Assembly (NCBI RefSeq): GCF_001014975.1
Contig: NZ_BBXA01000032.1
Span: 62,001-126,000 of the forward strand
Length of the DNA: 64,000 bases
From: Novosphingobium sp. MD-1
GTDB taxonomy: Bacteria; Pseudomonadota; Alphaproteobacteria; Sphingomonadales; Sphingomonadaceae
Direction: 5' to 3'
The notes below the pieces were generated by a model, which was given only the letters and a program-made list of their open reading frames with translations, had not been told where the DNA came from and did no database searches. Shown piece by piece: positions 63,503 through 64,000 of this stretch; within the stretch, counting starts at the first letter, position 1; each line of letters starts with the position of its first letter. Both the position numbers and the translations under genes were made by a program.

Positions 63503-64000
63503 TCACCCTGGGTATGCGCGATACTTCTCCGGGGTCATGTCAAAGATCCGGACGAATGCGCGCGAGAATGCTTCCAGTGATCCATAACCGAAGCGCGAGG
63601 CGACATGCTCGATGGAAAGGCTTCTGTCGTTCAGAAGCGCGGCCGCCGCTTCCATCCGCATTTTCACGGCATACTCGAACGGTGTCTGCTTCGTTTTCTG
63701 CCAGACCGACTGCATGAACTCCGTGCGCGACATCTCGGCCACCTGCGCCATGTCCCCCAGGGTGGGGACGACATGGCCGTATCGCAGGAACTCGATGAGC
63801 CGATCGGGCTTGAGCTCGGGCACGGTATCCGGTGATTGAGCTGTCCTTAGGCTCCGCAGCCGGAGGCGTGCTGCGGTTTGAAGCGTCCAACCCTCCGCCA
63901 TGATGGAAAACCCGGGATCATCGCTCCAGTTGGTGAGGTCGGCCAAGCCATGGCGTATCGCCGGATCATCGAACCCGATCACCGGATCGCTCGCTGCGTT
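63503..64000 (-). CDS. AraC-family transcriptional regulator (third, 5' end beyond window)
   Basis: The frame stays open to the window end, so the start is missing. What remains shares IMAEGWTLQTAARLRL with the other two, then an AraC domain (LGDMAQVAEMSRTEFMQSVW and VASRFGYGSLEAFSRAF). More diverged than the first two. Confidence 0.87.
   Translation of the reverse strand, partial: NAASDPVIGFDDPAIRHGLADLTNWSDDPGFSIMAEGWTLQTAARLRLRSLRTAQSPDTVPELKPDRLIEFLRYGHVVPTLGDMAQVAEMSRTEFMQSVWQKTKQTPFEYAVKMRMEAAAALLNDRSLSIEHVASRFGYGSLEAFSRAFVRIFDMTPEKYRAYPG

Overview
The window is a GC-rich chromosomal segment of an alphaproteobacterium, most likely a sphingomonad (Sphingomonadales, Novosphingobium-like). 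Three things point there: two TonB-dependent receptors of the sphingomonad/Caulobacter style, the alphaproteobacterial order rpsB-tsf-pyrH-frr-uppS-cdsA-dxr-rseP-bamA-skp-fabZ, and the absence of lpxD, lpxA and lpxB from around skp and fabZ, as expected in organisms that use glycosphingolipids instead of LPS. No phage, insertion sequence, integrase or CRISPR array was seen. Almost all space is coding, and many neighbours overlap by 1 to 14 bases.

Layout. 1-4765 (minus): cytochrome c maturation operon ccmC-D-E-F-G-H-I, with ccmI cut by the window edge. 4901-4978: tRNA-His. 5100-7567 (minus): type II secretion minor pseudopilins gspH-I-J-K, with no other gsp genes. 7668-9120: a 2-oxoglutarate/Fe(II) hydroxylase, a MarR regulator and rpmE. 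9249-20361 (minus): the envelope/translation block fabZ, skp, bamA, rseP, dxr, cdsA, uppS, frr, pyrH, tsf, rpsB. 20792-22633: a small membrane ORF, pssA and psd. 22805-22890: tRNA-Tyr. 23071-29566: rlmB, a lipoprotein, HU, lon, a zinc alcohol dehydrogenase and an HdeD-like membrane protein.

29741-42231 is more accessory. It holds a NikR-like regulator with most nickel ligands replaced, a TonB receptor plus beta-propeller phytase pair, a Cds1-like PLP enzyme, and a codirectional minus-strand run: SnoaL-like protein, GNAT, nitrilase-fold hydrolase, glycerophosphodiesterase, fused 2-oxoacid dehydrogenase E1, FabD-like acyltransferase, low-molecular-weight phosphatase. 42420-54628 holds an S9 peptidase, wrbA and purC, then an M16 peptidase, a secreted phosphatase and a MarR/TonB-receptor pair lying between purC and purS-purQ.

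54680-64000 is a signalling region: a membrane GGDEF-EAL protein, an OsmC protein with a soluble histidine kinase, a single-domain response regulator upstream of a cNMP-binding/thioredoxin-reductase-like fusion that lacks the redox CxxC, a small orphan protein, and three related AraC-type regulators in a row, the last cut by the window end. The most useful leads are the altered NikR site, the E1/acyltransferase pair, two matched inverted repeats upstream of the marR-TonB receptor genes, a PHO-box-like sequence near the phytase operon, and the redox signalling region.
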